In this document: piece by piece, positions 16,354 to 25,070 of the stretch | Layout of the letters: each line of letters starts with the position of its first letter | Numbering within the stretch: position 1 is the stretch's first letter | Assembly (NCBI GenBank): GCA_902799905.1 | Contig: CADCCB010000014.1 | Coordinates: forward strand, 1-64,000 | Length of the DNA: 64,000 nt | DNA from: an uncultured Prevotellaceae bacterium | GTDB lineage: Bacteria > Bacteroidota > Bacteroidia > Bacteroidales > Bacteroidaceae | Reading direction: 5' to 3' | The notes under the pieces: model-generated | What the model was told of the DNA's origin: nothing | The model's input: the letters and a program-made list of their open reading frames with translations, nothing else | Database searches by the model: none | Made by a program: the position numbers and the translations under genes

Positions 16354-17976
16354 ATGAAAGGTTCAAAGATTATCATCTACCAGATTTTTACGCGTCTGTA
16401 CGGCAATCGCTGTCAGACGCGTAAACCTAATGGCACCATCGAGGAGAACGGTTGCGGCAAGTTGAACGATTTCACGACTTCTGTCCTCAAGCAGATTCGT
16501 GAGATGGGAGTCTCGCATGTTTGGTACACAGGGGTCATTCGTCATGCCACGATGACCGACTATACGAAGTTTGGCATCCCTCGTCAGCACCCTGCGGTGG
16601 TGAAGGGTAGGGCCGGTTCGCCTTATGCCATCACCGACTACTATGACATCGATCCTGATCTGGCTGTCGACGTCAACAAGCGCATGGAGGAGTTTGAGAA
16701 ACTGGTCAACCGCACCCATCGTGCCGGCTTGAAGGTCATCATCGACTTCGTGCCTAACCATGTGGCTCGCCAGTACCACAGCATCTGCAAGCCCGAGGGG
16801 GTGAGAGATCTGGGAGAGGATGATAATCGTGAGATTGGCTTCGATCCACAGCATAACAATTTCTACTATTGTCCAGGGCAAACCTTCACGCCATACTTTG
16901 ACCTCTATCATGGTGAGAACGAACCATATACGGAGTGTCCGGCAAAGGCTACCGGCAACGACTGCTTCCACAATGCGCCAGGCAGGAACGATTGGTATGA
17001 GACGGTGAAACTGAACTACGGCGTGGATTACTATGCCGGTGGAGTGGGCCATTTCAATCCTACGCCTGACACCTGGACAAAGATGCTCGACATCCTGCTG
17101 TTCTGGGCCTCGAAGGGCGTTGATGCCTTCCGTTGCGATATGGCAGAGATGGTGCCCGCCGAGTTCTGGGCTTGGGCAACGGGCAAGGTTCGTGCGCAGT
17201 ATCCTGACATCCGATTCATCGGTGAGGTGTACAACCCTGCCGAATATCGCCACTACATCGCCTCGGGCTTTGACTACCTGTATGACAAGGTAGGCATGTA
17301 CGATGCCATGCGTGACGTGATATGCCACCGTCGTCCTACGGATGCCATCACATGGGCCTGGCAGCAGACCGACGACATTCGCGACCACATGCTCTATTTC
17401 CTGGAGAACCACGACGAGCAGCGCATTGCCAGCGAATTCTTCGCCGGAGCAGGCGAGAATGGCGTGCCGGCATTGGTGGTGAACGCGTTGATGCAGAAAA
17501 ATCCCTTCATGCTCTACTTCGGACAGGAATGGGGTGAGCGCGGTATGGATGAGGAAGGCTTCAGCGGACGCGACGGTCGTACCACCATTTTCGACTACTG
17601 GTCACTTGAGCCTCAACAGACACCCCTCACAGCCATCTACCAGAAGGTGCTGAACATAGCCCGCACGGAAAAGGCAGTCAGCGACGGGCAGATGTTCGAC
17701 GTGATGTATGCCAACAAACAATACTATCGTCAGTATGCCTTCCTGCGTAAGGCCGGCAAGGACATCCTGCTTGTTGTGGCCAACTTCGACGATGCGCCGC
17801 TGACGATGAACCTCACATTGCCCGGACATGCCTTCAACCATCTGGAGATTCAGGAGAAAGCCTATCAGGCAGAGGATTTGCTGACGGGACAGACGACTTC
17901 GCTTGTGCTGATGCGTGACCATAGCATCGCCCTTGCCCTGCCTGCCCGTGGTGCTTTAGTACTAAAACTGAAATAG
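16354..17976 (+). CDS. GH13 alpha-amylase family enzyme, cytoplasmic
   Basis: This 540-residue GH13 protein acts on alpha-glucans or short maltodextrins. No signal peptide is present, so it works in the cytoplasm. The conserved regions are FVPNHV (region I), GVDAFRCDMAEM with the nucleophile Asp (region II), IRFIGEVY with the acid/base Glu (region III) and FLENHDEQR (region IV). A beta-domain closes the C-terminus (PARGALVLKLK). The exact substrate cannot be read from these motifs. The next gene begins 6 nt after its stop, so it shares a transcript with an AlaX-like protein. Confidence 0.88.
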   Translation: MKGSKIIIYQIFTRLYGNRCQTRKPNGTIEENGCGKLNDFTTSVLKQIREMGVSHVWYTGVIRHATMTDYTKFGIPRQHPAVVKGRAGSPYAITDYYDIDPDLAVDVNKRMEEFEKLVNRTHRAGLKVIIDFVPNHVARQYHSICKPEGVRDLGEDDNREIGFDPQHNNFYYCPGQTFTPYFDLYHGENEPYTECPAKATGNDCFHNAPGRNDWYETVKLNYGVDYYAGGVGHFNPTPDTWTKMLDILLFWASKGVDAFRCDMAEMVPAEFWAWATGKVRAQYPDIRFIGEVYNPAEYRHYIASGFDYLYDKVGMYDAMRDVICHRRPTDAITWAWQQTDDIRDHMLYFLENHDEQRIASEFFAGAGENGVPALVVNALMQKNPFMLYFGQEWGERGMDEEGFSGRDGRTTIFDYWSLEPQQTPLTAIYQKVLNIARTEKAVSDGQMFDVMYANKQYYRQYAFLRKAGKDILLVVANFDDAPLTMNLTLPGHAFNHLEIQEKAYQAEDLLTGQTTSLVLMRDHSIALALPARGALVLKLK

Positions 17977-17982
17977 GTCACA

Positions 17983-18447
17983 ATGGACAATATCTTGAAC
18001 GACCATAACAAGGACGAGTTCCCACCTGCTCACACAGCCGAGCATCTGCTGAATCAAACCATGATCCGGCTGTTCGGCTGTGAGCGCAGCCATAATGCCC
18101 ATGTGGAACGGAAGAAGAGCAAGATGAGTTTCTTGCTCGATCACAAGCCGAGCCGTCAGGAGGAGAAAGAGATTGAGCGACGCATGAACGAACTGATAGA
18201 GGAGGATTTGCCCGTCACGTTCGAGTTCGTCACCCGCGACAATCTGCCAGAAGGCGTTTCCCTGGACCGCCTGCCTGACGATGCGAGCGAGACGATACGC
18301 CTGGTCCGCATCGGTGACTACGACGTGTGCCCATGCATTGGAAAGCATGTGCGCTCAACCTCGCAAATCGGACGATTCGAGATGCTGGGCACCAACTGGG
18401 ACGAGCACGAGCGGTCGTTCCGTGTGAGGTTCAAGATTGTACAATGA
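17983..18447 (+). CDS. AlaX-like tRNA-editing domain protein
   Basis: This 154-residue protein resembles the second additional domain of threonyl- and alanyl-tRNA synthetases, which removes wrongly attached amino acids from tRNA. The zinc-site pattern is present as HxxxH in AHTAEHLL and CxxxH in CPCIGKH, about 100 residues apart as in that fold. There is no synthetase core, so it would act in trans like AlaX. Substrate preference cannot be told. It begins 6 nt downstream of the GH13 gene and ends at a terminator hairpin. Confidence 0.75.
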   Translation: MDNILNDHNKDEFPPAHTAEHLLNQTMIRLFGCERSHNAHVERKKSKMSFLLDHKPSRQEEKEIERRMNELIEEDLPVTFEFVTRDNLPEGVSLDRLPDDASETIRLVRIGDYDVCPCIGKHVRSTSQIGRFEMLGTNWDEHERSFRVRFKIVQ

Positions 18448-18474
18448 GGACTGCCTATTGGTAGTCCTCTTTTG
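18446..18474 (+). terminator. Terminator at the end of the GH13/AlaX unit
   Basis: GAGGACT (18446-18452) pairs with AGTCCTC (18463-18469) and TTTT follows. The hairpin overlaps the 3' end of the convergent lipoprotein gene. Confidence 0.75.
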
Positions 18475-18847
18475 TAAGTGTCATCTCCAGATATATCTTC
18501 TCCGGGTTCTTGTTGGAACGGTAGATGTAGTGGAAGTTGACACCTTTTTCCATCAGCGGCTTATAGGAGGGGCTGTTCTTCAGTTCTGCCACCAGCGCCT
18601 GCTTGGCATTCTGAAGCACACAGACCACGCTGTCGTTGTCATTGTCGCCAGTGAAACGGAAATACTGTGACTGGGTGAGGGTGGGGATGTCGAACACGAT
18701 GCTGTCGAGCATCATATTGTCGCCAATCGGCATCGGGCACTTGTTCTCGGTCATTTCTCGCGCCTCGCGGGCAGCCCGTTCCTCCAGTGATTCCTGGCAA
18801 GAGACGAGCAGGATGCCGGCAAGGGTCAGGATGAATAATTTCTTCAT
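18455..18847 (-). CDS. Small lipoprotein of unknown function
   Basis: I do not recognise this 130-residue protein. It starts MKKLFILTLAGILLVSC, a clear lipoprotein signal (LVSC, Cys17). The mature part is rich in Glu and Arg near the start (ESLEERAAREAREMTE), then predicts a mixed alpha/beta domain with HYIYRSNKNPEKIYLEM near the end. There is one cysteine (CPMPIGDN) besides the lipidated one and a second in VVCVLQ. It has its own promoter and is transcribed alone, convergent with the AlaX-like gene. Confidence 0.75.
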   Translation of the reverse strand: MKKLFILTLAGILLVSCQESLEERAAREAREMTENKCPMPIGDNMMLDSIVFDIPTLTQSQYFRFTGDNDNDSVVCVLQNAKQALVAELKNSPSYKPLMEKGVNFHYIYRSNKNPEKIYLEMTLTKEDYQ

Positions 18848-18875
18848 GTTGACAGGTCAAAATAAAATTATGTGG

Positions 18876-18906
18876 CAAAGATACGAAAAGTCGAGGGCAA
18901 AACAAA
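18876..18906 (-). promoter_or_regulatory. Promoter of the small lipoprotein
   Basis: On the minus strand TTTG (18903-18906) and TATCTTTG (18876-18883) are spaced by 19 nt; the start codon is 28 nt downstream. Confidence 0.8.
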
Positions 18907-19009
18907 AGAATCTCGTTCTTTTTTTTGCCGAGACAGAGTATTTTAGCCATCTTTGATGGCAAAGATACAAAAAAAATATTAAATAGGGAGTTTTTTCCTT
19001 TCTTTTTTG

Positions 19010-19017
19010 TAACTTTG
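19010..19017 (+). promoter_or_regulatory. -7 element of lepA
   Basis: TAACTTTG lies 24 nt before the chosen lepA start; no clear TTTG is seen at -33, where the sequence is a T-rich run. Its position shows that the longer reading frame from 18925 is not the true start. Confidence 0.65.
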
Positions 19018-19041
19018 CAGGCTAAAGAGACGTATACGTTC

Positions 19042-20823
19042 ATGAAGAATATCAGGAATTTCTGCATCATCGCACATATAGACCACGGTAAGTCGACTCT
19101 GGCCGACCGCCTGCTGGAATACACCAAGACCATACAAGTGACTGAGGGACAGATGCTTGACGATATGGAACTGGAGCGTGAACGTGGTATCACCATCAAG
19201 AGCCACGCCATCCAGATGGAGTATGAAAGGGACGGGGAGAAATATGTGCTGAACCTGATAGACACGCCGGGACATGTGGACTTCTCGTATGAGGTGAGCC
19301 GAAGCATCGCAGCCTGCGAGGGTGCCTTGCTGGTGGTTGATGCCACACAGGGCGTACAGGCGCAGACGATCTCGAACCTCTATATGGCTATCGACAACAA
19401 TCTGGAGATCATCCCCGTGATCAACAAGATAGACATGCCAAGTGCGATGCCGGACGAGGTGGAGGACGAGATCGTGGACCTCATCGGCTGTGACCCGGAA
19501 GACATCATTCGCGCCAGCGGCAAGACCGGCGAGGGCGTGGAGGAAATCCTGAATGCCGTCGTTGACCGCATACCTCATCCTGAGGGCGACGAGAAGGCTC
19601 CCCTGCAGGCCCTGATCTTCGACTCGGTGTTCAACTCTTTCCGTGGTATCATTGCCTACTTCAAGATTGTGAACGGCGTGATTCGCAAGGGCGACAAGGT
19701 GAAATTCTTCAATACGGGTATGGAGTATGATGCCGACGAGGTGGGCGTGCTGAAGATGGACATGATACCCCGTCAGGAACTACGGACGGGCGACGTGGGC
19801 TACATCATCAGCGGTATCAAGAACTCGAAAGAGGTGAAGGTGGGCGACACCATCACTCATGTGGCTACACCTTGCGACAAAGCCATCGAGGGATTCCAAG
19901 AGGTGAAGCCTATGGTGTTCGCAGGTGTCTATCCCATTGACCCCACGGACTATGAGAACCTGCGTGCCTCGCTGGAGAAACTGCAACTCAACGATGCCTC
20001 GCTGACCTTCCAGCCAGAGTCGTCGGTAGCCTTGGGATTTGGATTCCGCTGTGGCTTCCTCGGCTTGCTCCACATGGAGATTGTGCAGGAGCGACTGGAC
20101 CGTGAGTTCGATATGGATGTGATCACTACCGTGCCCAACGTGTCGTATATGTGCTATACGAAGCAGGGCGAGGAAAAGGAGGTGCACAATCCTTCCGGAC
20201 TGCCTGACCAGACGATGATAGACCATATTGAGGAGCCCTATATCCGTGCCTCGATCATCACGGCTGCCGATTTCATTGGACCTATCATGACGCTCTGTCT
20301 TGACAAGCGTGGTGAACTGATAGACCAGCAATACGTGAGCGGCAATCGCGTGGAACTGCGGTTCATGCTGCCCCTGGGTGAGATAGTCATCGACTTCTAC
20401 GACAAACTGAAGAGTATCTCGAAGGGATATGCTTCGTTTGACTATCATGTGGACTCGTTCCGTCCGTCGAAACTGGTCAAACTGGACATCCTGCTCAACG
20501 GAGAGCCTGTTGATGCCCTGTCCACGCTGACCCATCAGGACAATGCCGTGACCTTTGGGCGCCGCATGTGCGAGAAACTGAAGGAACTGATACCTCGCCA
20601 GCAGTTCGATATCGCCATCCAGGCCGCCATCGGTGCGAAGATCATCGCCCGTGAGACGGTGAAACAGGTGAGAAAAGACGTGCTGGCCAAATGCTATGGA
20701 GGCGACGTGAGCCGTAAGCGCAAGTTGCTGGAGAAACAGAAGCGCGGCAAGAAGCGCATGAAGCAGATAGGCAATGTGGAGGTGCCTCAGAAAGCCTTCC
20801 TGGCCGTCTTGAAACTTGACTGA
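19042..20823 (+). CDS. lepA: Elongation factor 4 (LepA)
   Basis: This 593-residue translational GTPase back-translocates or remodels stalled ribosomes. It starts [20 protein letters not shown] with the P-loop. LERERGITI (switch I), DTPGHVDF with the catalytic His (switch II) and NKIDMP (G4) are all intact. Domains II and III, the EF-G-like V domain and the LepA-specific C-terminus ([20 protein letters not shown]) follow. I chose 19042 because the frame upstream runs through the -7 promoter element and the family starts here. The contrast with the degenerate EF-G at 39624 is instructive. Confidence 0.97.
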   Translation: MKNIRNFCIIAHIDHGKSTLADRLLEYTKTIQVTEGQMLDDMELERERGITIKSHAIQMEYERDGEKYVLNLIDTPGHVDFSYEVSRSIAACEGALLVVDATQGVQAQTISNLYMAIDNNLEIIPVINKIDMPSAMPDEVEDEIVDLIGCDPEDIIRASGKTGEGVEEILNAVVDRIPHPEGDEKAPLQALIFDSVFNSFRGIIAYFKIVNGVIRKGDKVKFFNTGMEYDADEVGVLKMDMIPRQELRTGDVGYIISGIKNSKEVKVGDTITHVATPCDKAIEGFQEVKPMVFAGVYPIDPTDYENLRASLEKLQLNDASLTFQPESSVALGFGFRCGFLGLLHMEIVQERLDREFDMDVITTVPNVSYMCYTKQGEEKEVHNPSGLPDQTMIDHIEEPYIRASIITAADFIGPIMTLCLDKRGELIDQQYVSGNRVELRFMLPLGEIVIDFYDKLKSISKGYASFDYHVDSFRPSKLVKLDILLNGEPVDALSTLTHQDNAVTFGRRMCEKLKELIPRQQFDIAIQAAIGAKIIARETVKQVRKDVLAKCYGGDVSRKRKLLEKQKRGKKRMKQIGNVEVPQKAFLAVLKLD

Positions 20824-20885
20824 TGTCTAATCAATCTTTCCTACTATACCTATACAAACAGATCTAAAAACAAACTGAAAGAAAA

Positions 20886-21485
20886 ATGCTTAACCTAAGT
20901 TTAACTTCACGAGATGTGGCCCGTGAACTGGCCCGCCGATACAGTACAATGACGCATGAGGAACTGGACATGCTGGAAAGCATCCTTGTTCCGATGAAGT
21001 TCGCTAAAGGTGAGAAAATCCTCAACGAGGGTGAGGTGTGCCGTAATATCTACTGGATAGTGAAAGGACTGGTGCGCCAGTACTACTATAAGAACAAGAA
21101 GGAACTGACGGAGTATATGGCGACAGAGAACACCATTTGCATGAGCATTGAGAGCCTCTTCCATGAGACGCCGTCTGCGCAGATGATACAAGCCCTCGAA
21201 CCCACCGTCGTCTTCGCCATCCCGATGCACGACCTGGAGGCGGTGTCTATGAAGAGCGTCAACATTCAGATGCTCTACCGTAAGATTCTGGAGGAGTCGC
21301 TTATCATCAGTCAGCAGCGAGCCGACATGCTGCGCTTTGAGAGTGCGCAGGATCGCTACCAGAAACTGGTGAAGAGGTCTCCGCAACTTGTGCTCCGTGC
21401 TCCGCTGGTCTATATTGCCAACTATCTGCAGATGACGCCTGAGACACTAAGTCGTGTCCGCACGGCAGTCCTCATGAATTCTTAG
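20886..21485 (+). CDS. Crp/Fnr-family transcription regulator
   Basis: This 199-residue protein has an N-terminal cyclic-nucleotide-binding-type beta-roll (FAKGEKILNEGEVCRNIYWI) and a C-terminal winged helix-turn-helix (PLVYIANYLQMTPETLSRVR). The consensus cAMP-binding residues are not evident, so the effector is unknown. It starts 62 nt after lepA and ends before a strong terminator. In Bacteroides, the Crp-like regulator Cur controls carbohydrate loci and fusA2; whether this protein is the orthologue cannot be decided from sequence alone. Confidence 0.88.
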   Translation: MLNLSLTSRDVARELARRYSTMTHEELDMLESILVPMKFAKGEKILNEGEVCRNIYWIVKGLVRQYYYKNKKELTEYMATENTICMSIESLFHETPSAQMIQALEPTVVFAIPMHDLEAVSMKSVNIQMLYRKILEESLIISQQRADMLRFESAQDRYQKLVKRSPQLVLRAPLVYIANYLQMTPETLSRVRTAVLMNS

Positions 21486-21532
21486 AAAAGGAATGGAAAG
21501 GGAGTTAAAGGGAAGTTAAACATACAATAAGA

Positions 21533-21556
21533 AAAAGGGGCCTCGTAGCCCCTTTT
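21533..21556. terminator. Bidirectional terminator between the Crp-like gene and acyl-CoA ligase
   Basis: AAAAGGGGC and GCCCCTTTT flank the loop ctcgta, giving a T run on both strands. A second palindrome, CCTGCC/GGCAGG, lies at 21581-21596, just past the stop of the minus-strand ligase. Upstream, at about 21495-21520, are two GGGAAGTTAAA-type units like those at 26449-26500. Confidence 0.8.
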
Positions 21557-21608
21557 CTTGTGTTCTTACCACCGATGTCTCCTGCCGTCAGGCAGGGACG
21601 TCGTTGTC

Positions 21609-23270
21609 TTATGAATAGAGATAGCGCTTGATGCTCTTCTTCGGCGTCTTCTGGAACTCCTCGTTGTGAATCTCTATCTCGCTGATCTTCTCGTAGGCAG
21701 GCAGCATCTGGTTCAGCGTGTTGCGGTTCTGCTCCATGATACCCGCCATATCCTCATCGGTAAAGTTGAGCGCCTTGGCCTCGTCTACGTCAGGATGTAC
21801 AAGGGCCACCAACTTGGTGTCACGCTGTACGACAATGCTCTCGCTGACCATTGTCATCGAGTTGAGTTTATCCTCAATCTCCTCTGGGTAGATGTTCTGT
21901 CCGTTGGCACCGAGCAGCATGTTCTTCGAACGGCCGTTGATGAACACGTTGCCATCGCCGTCCATCGTTCCCAGGTCGCCCGTATGGTACCAGCCGTCCT
22001 TGTCGAGCGTTTCTGCCGTAGCCTTCTCGTTCTTGTAGTATCCCAACATGACATTGAGTCCGCGTGCGAGGATCTCGCCAGGAATATTTTCCGGATCTGG
22101 TGAGTCAATCTTCACCTGCATGTTGACGACGGCACGTCCGCACGAGCCAGGCACGAAGGAGCGCCAGTCGCTATAGCAGATGATGGGGGCGCACTCTGTG
22201 GCGCCATAGCCCACGGTGTAGGGGAAGTTGATGCGATGCATGAACTGCTCTACCTCCTGGTTGAAGGCTGCTCCGCCAATGATGACCTCATAGACATTGC
22301 CGCCGAAGGCTTTCAGCACCTCCTGACAGATCATCTCGCGCACCTTCGTGGAGATGATAGGCATCTGCAGCAGCAGGCGCATGCGGTTGTTCTGTATCTT
22401 GGGGAACACCTTCTTGCGGATAATCTTCTCGATGACCAGCGGCACGGCGATGATCACCCTCGGCTTGACCTCTGCAAAGGCCTGTGCGATGATGGCAGGC
22501 GATGGCGTGCGGTTGAGGTAGTACACATGACAGCCGTGGATGAACTCGAAGATGAACTCGAAGGCCATACCGTACATGTGGGCCATAGGCAGTATGGAGA
22601 TGATATTGTCGCCACACTTGATGGTCGTACCCAGCACGTTGCAGGCAAAGTCGTAGTTCGACCACAAGGCGCGATAGGGTATCATGACGCCCTTCGAGAA
22701 GCCTGTGGTGCCGCTGGTATAGTTGATGAGAGCCAGTTCGTCGGGACTTTGCTCTTTATAGTAGTTGATATGCTCCTGACGGAAATATTTGGGGAACTTC
22801 TGGCCGTAGAGGGCGTTGAGGTTCTCGCGGGCATAGGTCAACTTCTCCGAACGGGAGAGGATGAGCGAGAAGTCGGTACTGCGGATGATACCTTCCAGGC
22901 TGGGCATGGCCTCGGGATCGATGGTACCAGCCACATAGTCGCCTGCAAAGAGGAGTTTGGCATCCGAGTGGTTCACGATGTTGTGAATCTGTTCGGGCAT
23001 GAACTCATGCAGGATGGGCACGGCAATGGCTCCGTAGGTCAGGGTAGCGATGAAGGCCACGGCCCATTGGCTGGAGTTGCGTCCGCAGAGTGCTATCTTG
23101 TCTCCTTTTTGTATGCCTGAGTATTCGAAAAGGATATGTACCTTTTCTATTTTTCTAGCCACATCGTGATATTGCAGGGTCTGACCCTTGTAGTCAGTCA
23201 CCGCATCTTTATCCCAGTGCTCTATGATGCTCTTTTGGATAAGTTCGTTGAAACTAGGTATTTTTTCCAT
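21609..23270 (-). CDS. AMP-binding long-chain acyl-CoA/ACP ligase, copy 2
   Basis: This 553-residue adenylate-forming enzyme activates a carboxylic acid, most likely a fatty acid, with ATP. The P-loop is YTSGTTGFSKGVM, the A5 motif is VGYGATECAP, and the adenylate-binding YHTGDLGTMDGDGNVFINGR is followed by LGANGQNIYPEE. The catalytic lysine region near the end is TPKKSIKRYLYS. The upstream copy (23283-24938) is a close paralogue; only 12 nt separate them. The C-terminal lid is shorter than in E. coli FadD, as in many Bacteroidota members. Whether the acceptor is CoA or ACP is unknown. Confidence 0.88.
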   Translation of the reverse strand: MEKIPSFNELIQKSIIEHWDKDAVTDYKGQTLQYHDVARKIEKVHILFEYSGIQKGDKIALCGRNSSQWAVAFIATLTYGAIAVPILHEFMPEQIHNIVNHSDAKLLFAGDYVAGTIDPEAMPSLEGIIRSTDFSLILSRSEKLTYARENLNALYGQKFPKYFRQEHINYYKEQSPDELALINYTSGTTGFSKGVMIPYRALWSNYDFACNVLGTTIKCGDNIISILPMAHMYGMAFEFIFEFIHGCHVYYLNRTPSPAIIAQAFAEVKPRVIIAVPLVIEKIIRKKVFPKIQNNRMRLLLQMPIISTKVREMICQEVLKAFGGNVYEVIIGGAAFNQEVEQFMHRINFPYTVGYGATECAPIICYSDWRSFVPGSCGRAVVNMQVKIDSPDPENIPGEILARGLNVMLGYYKNEKATAETLDKDGWYHTGDLGTMDGDGNVFINGRSKNMLLGANGQNIYPEEIEDKLNSMTMVSESIVVQRDTKLVALVHPDVDEAKALNFTDEDMAGIMEQNRNTLNQMLPAYEKISEIEIHNEEFQKTPKKSIKRYLYS

Positions 23271-23282
23271 ATCATTAGATTT

Positions 23283-24938
23283 TTATGCTTGGTACAAATA
23301 TCGCTTGATGCTTTTCTTTGGTGTCTTCTGGAATTCGCTGTCCCTCAGTACGATGCGACTGATGCGGCTGAAGTTGGGCAGCATGGCGTTCAGGTTCTGG
23401 CGGTTCTGCTCCATCACGGCATCCAACTCTTCCTGGCTGAAGCCGTTCACTTCGTCCTTGTCGGGGAATACGAGTGCCACCAGTTTCTCGCCCTCCTGAA
23501 CGACCAAACACTCGCTGACCATCGGCATGGAGTTCAGTTTGTCCTCGATTTCCTCTGGATAGACATTCTGTCCGTTGGCTCCCAACAGCATGTTCTTGAT
23601 GCGTCCGCGAATGAAGATGTTGCCGTCGGCATCCATCGTGGCCAGGTCGCCAGTATGATACCAGCCGTCCTCATCGATGGCCTGCCGTGTGGCTTCCTCG
23701 TTCTTGTAATAGCCCAGCATGAGGTTGGTGCCGCGTGTGACGATCTCGCCTGCCACGTTCTGAGGATCACGGCTGAGTATGCGCACCTCCATGTTGTCCA
23801 GACAGCAGCCGCAGGAGCCTGGTACAAAGGTGTGCCAGTCGCGGTAACTGATGAGGGGAGCGCACTCGGTGGTGCCGTAGCCAACGGTTATCGGGAAACC
23901 GATGCTGATGAGGAACTGCTCTACCTCCTTGGAGAGGGGAGCACCGCCCACGATAATCTCGTAAGCCTGTCCGCCAAAGGCCTCATAGACCTGCTGGCAT
24001 ATCTTCTCCTTGACCTTCTTCGACACCACGGGCATAGCCAACAGCAGTTTCATGCGGTTGCTCTGTACGATGGGGAATACTTTCTTTCGGATGATTTTCT
24101 CAATGATCAGGGGAACAGCGATGACCAGTGAGGGCTTGACCTCGGTGAAGGCTTGTGCGATGAGCGAAGGGGAGGGGAGACGGTTGAGGAAAAACAGGTG
24201 GCAACCGTAGCAGAAGCCGAAGATGAACTCGATGGCCAGGCCGTACATGTGGGCCATAGGCAGTATTTCGAGCATGTGGGTGTTCGGCTTGACATGCGAG
24301 CCCAGATTGCGCAGGCAGAAGTCGAGGTTACCCCAAAGTGCCCTGTAGGGCAGCATGACGCCCTTCGAGTAGCCAGTGGTGCCGCTGGTGTAGTTGATGA
24401 GTGCCAACTCCTCGGGCGAATCCTCGTGATAATGCACATCCTCCTTGCGGAAGGCCATCGGATATTGGCTACAGAACATCATGTTGAGATGTTCGCGGGC
24501 GTAGGTGAGTTTCTCCGAGCGTGACACCATCAGCGAGAAGTCGGGCAGGTTGATGATACCCTCCAGATGAGGCATGGCCTCGGGGTCTATCTCTTTGGCA
24601 ATATAGTCGCCCACGAACAACATCTTTGCTTCCGAGTGGTTGACGATGTTGTGTATCTGATCGGCATTAAACTCGTGCAGGATGGGCACCGCCACAGCGC
24701 CGTAGGTCAATGTGGCCAGAAACGATACTGCCCAATGTGATGAGTTGCGTCCGCAGATGGCGATTTTGTCGCCCTTCTGGATGTCACAGTTGAGGAAGAG
24801 TATGTGGAGTTTTCCTATCTTACGGGCCACATCGTGGAATTGTAGCGTCGCTCCCTGAAAGTCGGTCAGTGCGTCTGCATTCCAGTTGTTGATAATGGCG
24901 TCCTGTATATACTTGTTGAAACTAGAACCTGCGTTCAT
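23283..24938 (-). CDS. AMP-binding long-chain acyl-CoA/ACP ligase, copy 1
   Basis: This 551-residue protein is the first gene of a tandem pair. It shares the full motif set with its neighbour: YTSGTTGYSKGVM, VGYGTTECAP, YHTGDLATMDADGNIFIRGR and TPKKSIKRYLYQA. The two are similar end to end but differ at many residues, including stretches in the substrate pocket region (residues about 215-290), so an old duplication with possible change of chain-length preference is likely. Both are read from the promoter at 24962-24993, which is covered by two inverted repeats. Function as fatty acid activators is known for the family; the exact substrate is not readable. Confidence 0.88.
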   Translation of the reverse strand: MNAGSSFNKYIQDAIINNWNADALTDFQGATLQFHDVARKIGKLHILFLNCDIQKGDKIAICGRNSSHWAVSFLATLTYGAVAVPILHEFNADQIHNIVNHSEAKMLFVGDYIAKEIDPEAMPHLEGIINLPDFSLMVSRSEKLTYAREHLNMMFCSQYPMAFRKEDVHYHEDSPEELALINYTSGTTGYSKGVMLPYRALWGNLDFCLRNLGSHVKPNTHMLEILPMAHMYGLAIEFIFGFCYGCHLFFLNRLPSPSLIAQAFTEVKPSLVIAVPLIIEKIIRKKVFPIVQSNRMKLLLAMPVVSKKVKEKICQQVYEAFGGQAYEIIVGGAPLSKEVEQFLISIGFPITVGYGTTECAPLISYRDWHTFVPGSCGCCLDNMEVRILSRDPQNVAGEIVTRGTNLMLGYYKNEEATRQAIDEDGWYHTGDLATMDADGNIFIRGRIKNMLLGANGQNVYPEEIEDKLNSMPMVSECLVVQEGEKLVALVFPDKDEVNGFSQEELDAVMEQNRQNLNAMLPNFSRISRIVLRDSEFQKTPKKSIKRYLYQA

Positions 24939-25004
24939 TGCACAATTTTAAAAATTTTGTGCAAAGATACATCATTTCCTGCACATTCGCAAATTTTTTG
25001 TGCA
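24939..25004 (-). promoter_or_regulatory. Promoter with two TGCACA...TGTGCA inverted repeats (candidate operators)
   Basis: On the minus strand TTTG (24990-24993) and TATCTTTG (24962-24969) are spaced by 20 nt. One inverted repeat, TGCACAA-N11-TTGTGCA, spans 24939-24963 and covers the expected start site and the edge of -7. The second, TGCACA-N13-TGTGCA, spans 24980-25004 and covers -33. Their centres are 41 nt apart, about four helical turns, so two dimers would sit on the same face of the DNA. Repression by an unlinked regulator is inferred. Confidence 0.65.
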
Positions 25005-25070
25005 GTTTTTTCTGTTATCCCCGTGAATATGTTTGTTTGATAGAAAAAACGAACAATTATTAAGACTTTT

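Noticed and set aside
18949..18966. Palindrome ATCTTTG-ATGG-CAAAGAT before lepA as an operator
   Set aside because: Both arms equal the ends of promoter boxes (TATCTTTG), which recur in AT-rich gaps here; no second site or conservation argument is available.
22236..24131. Two plus-strand open frames (294 and 331 residues) opposite the acyl-CoA ligases
   Set aside because: Both are shadows of conserved ligase frames; they resemble each other only because the ligases do.
21609..24938. Assembly duplication as the origin of the two ligase genes
   Set aside because: The protein sequences differ throughout and the junction is a normal 12-nt spacer.
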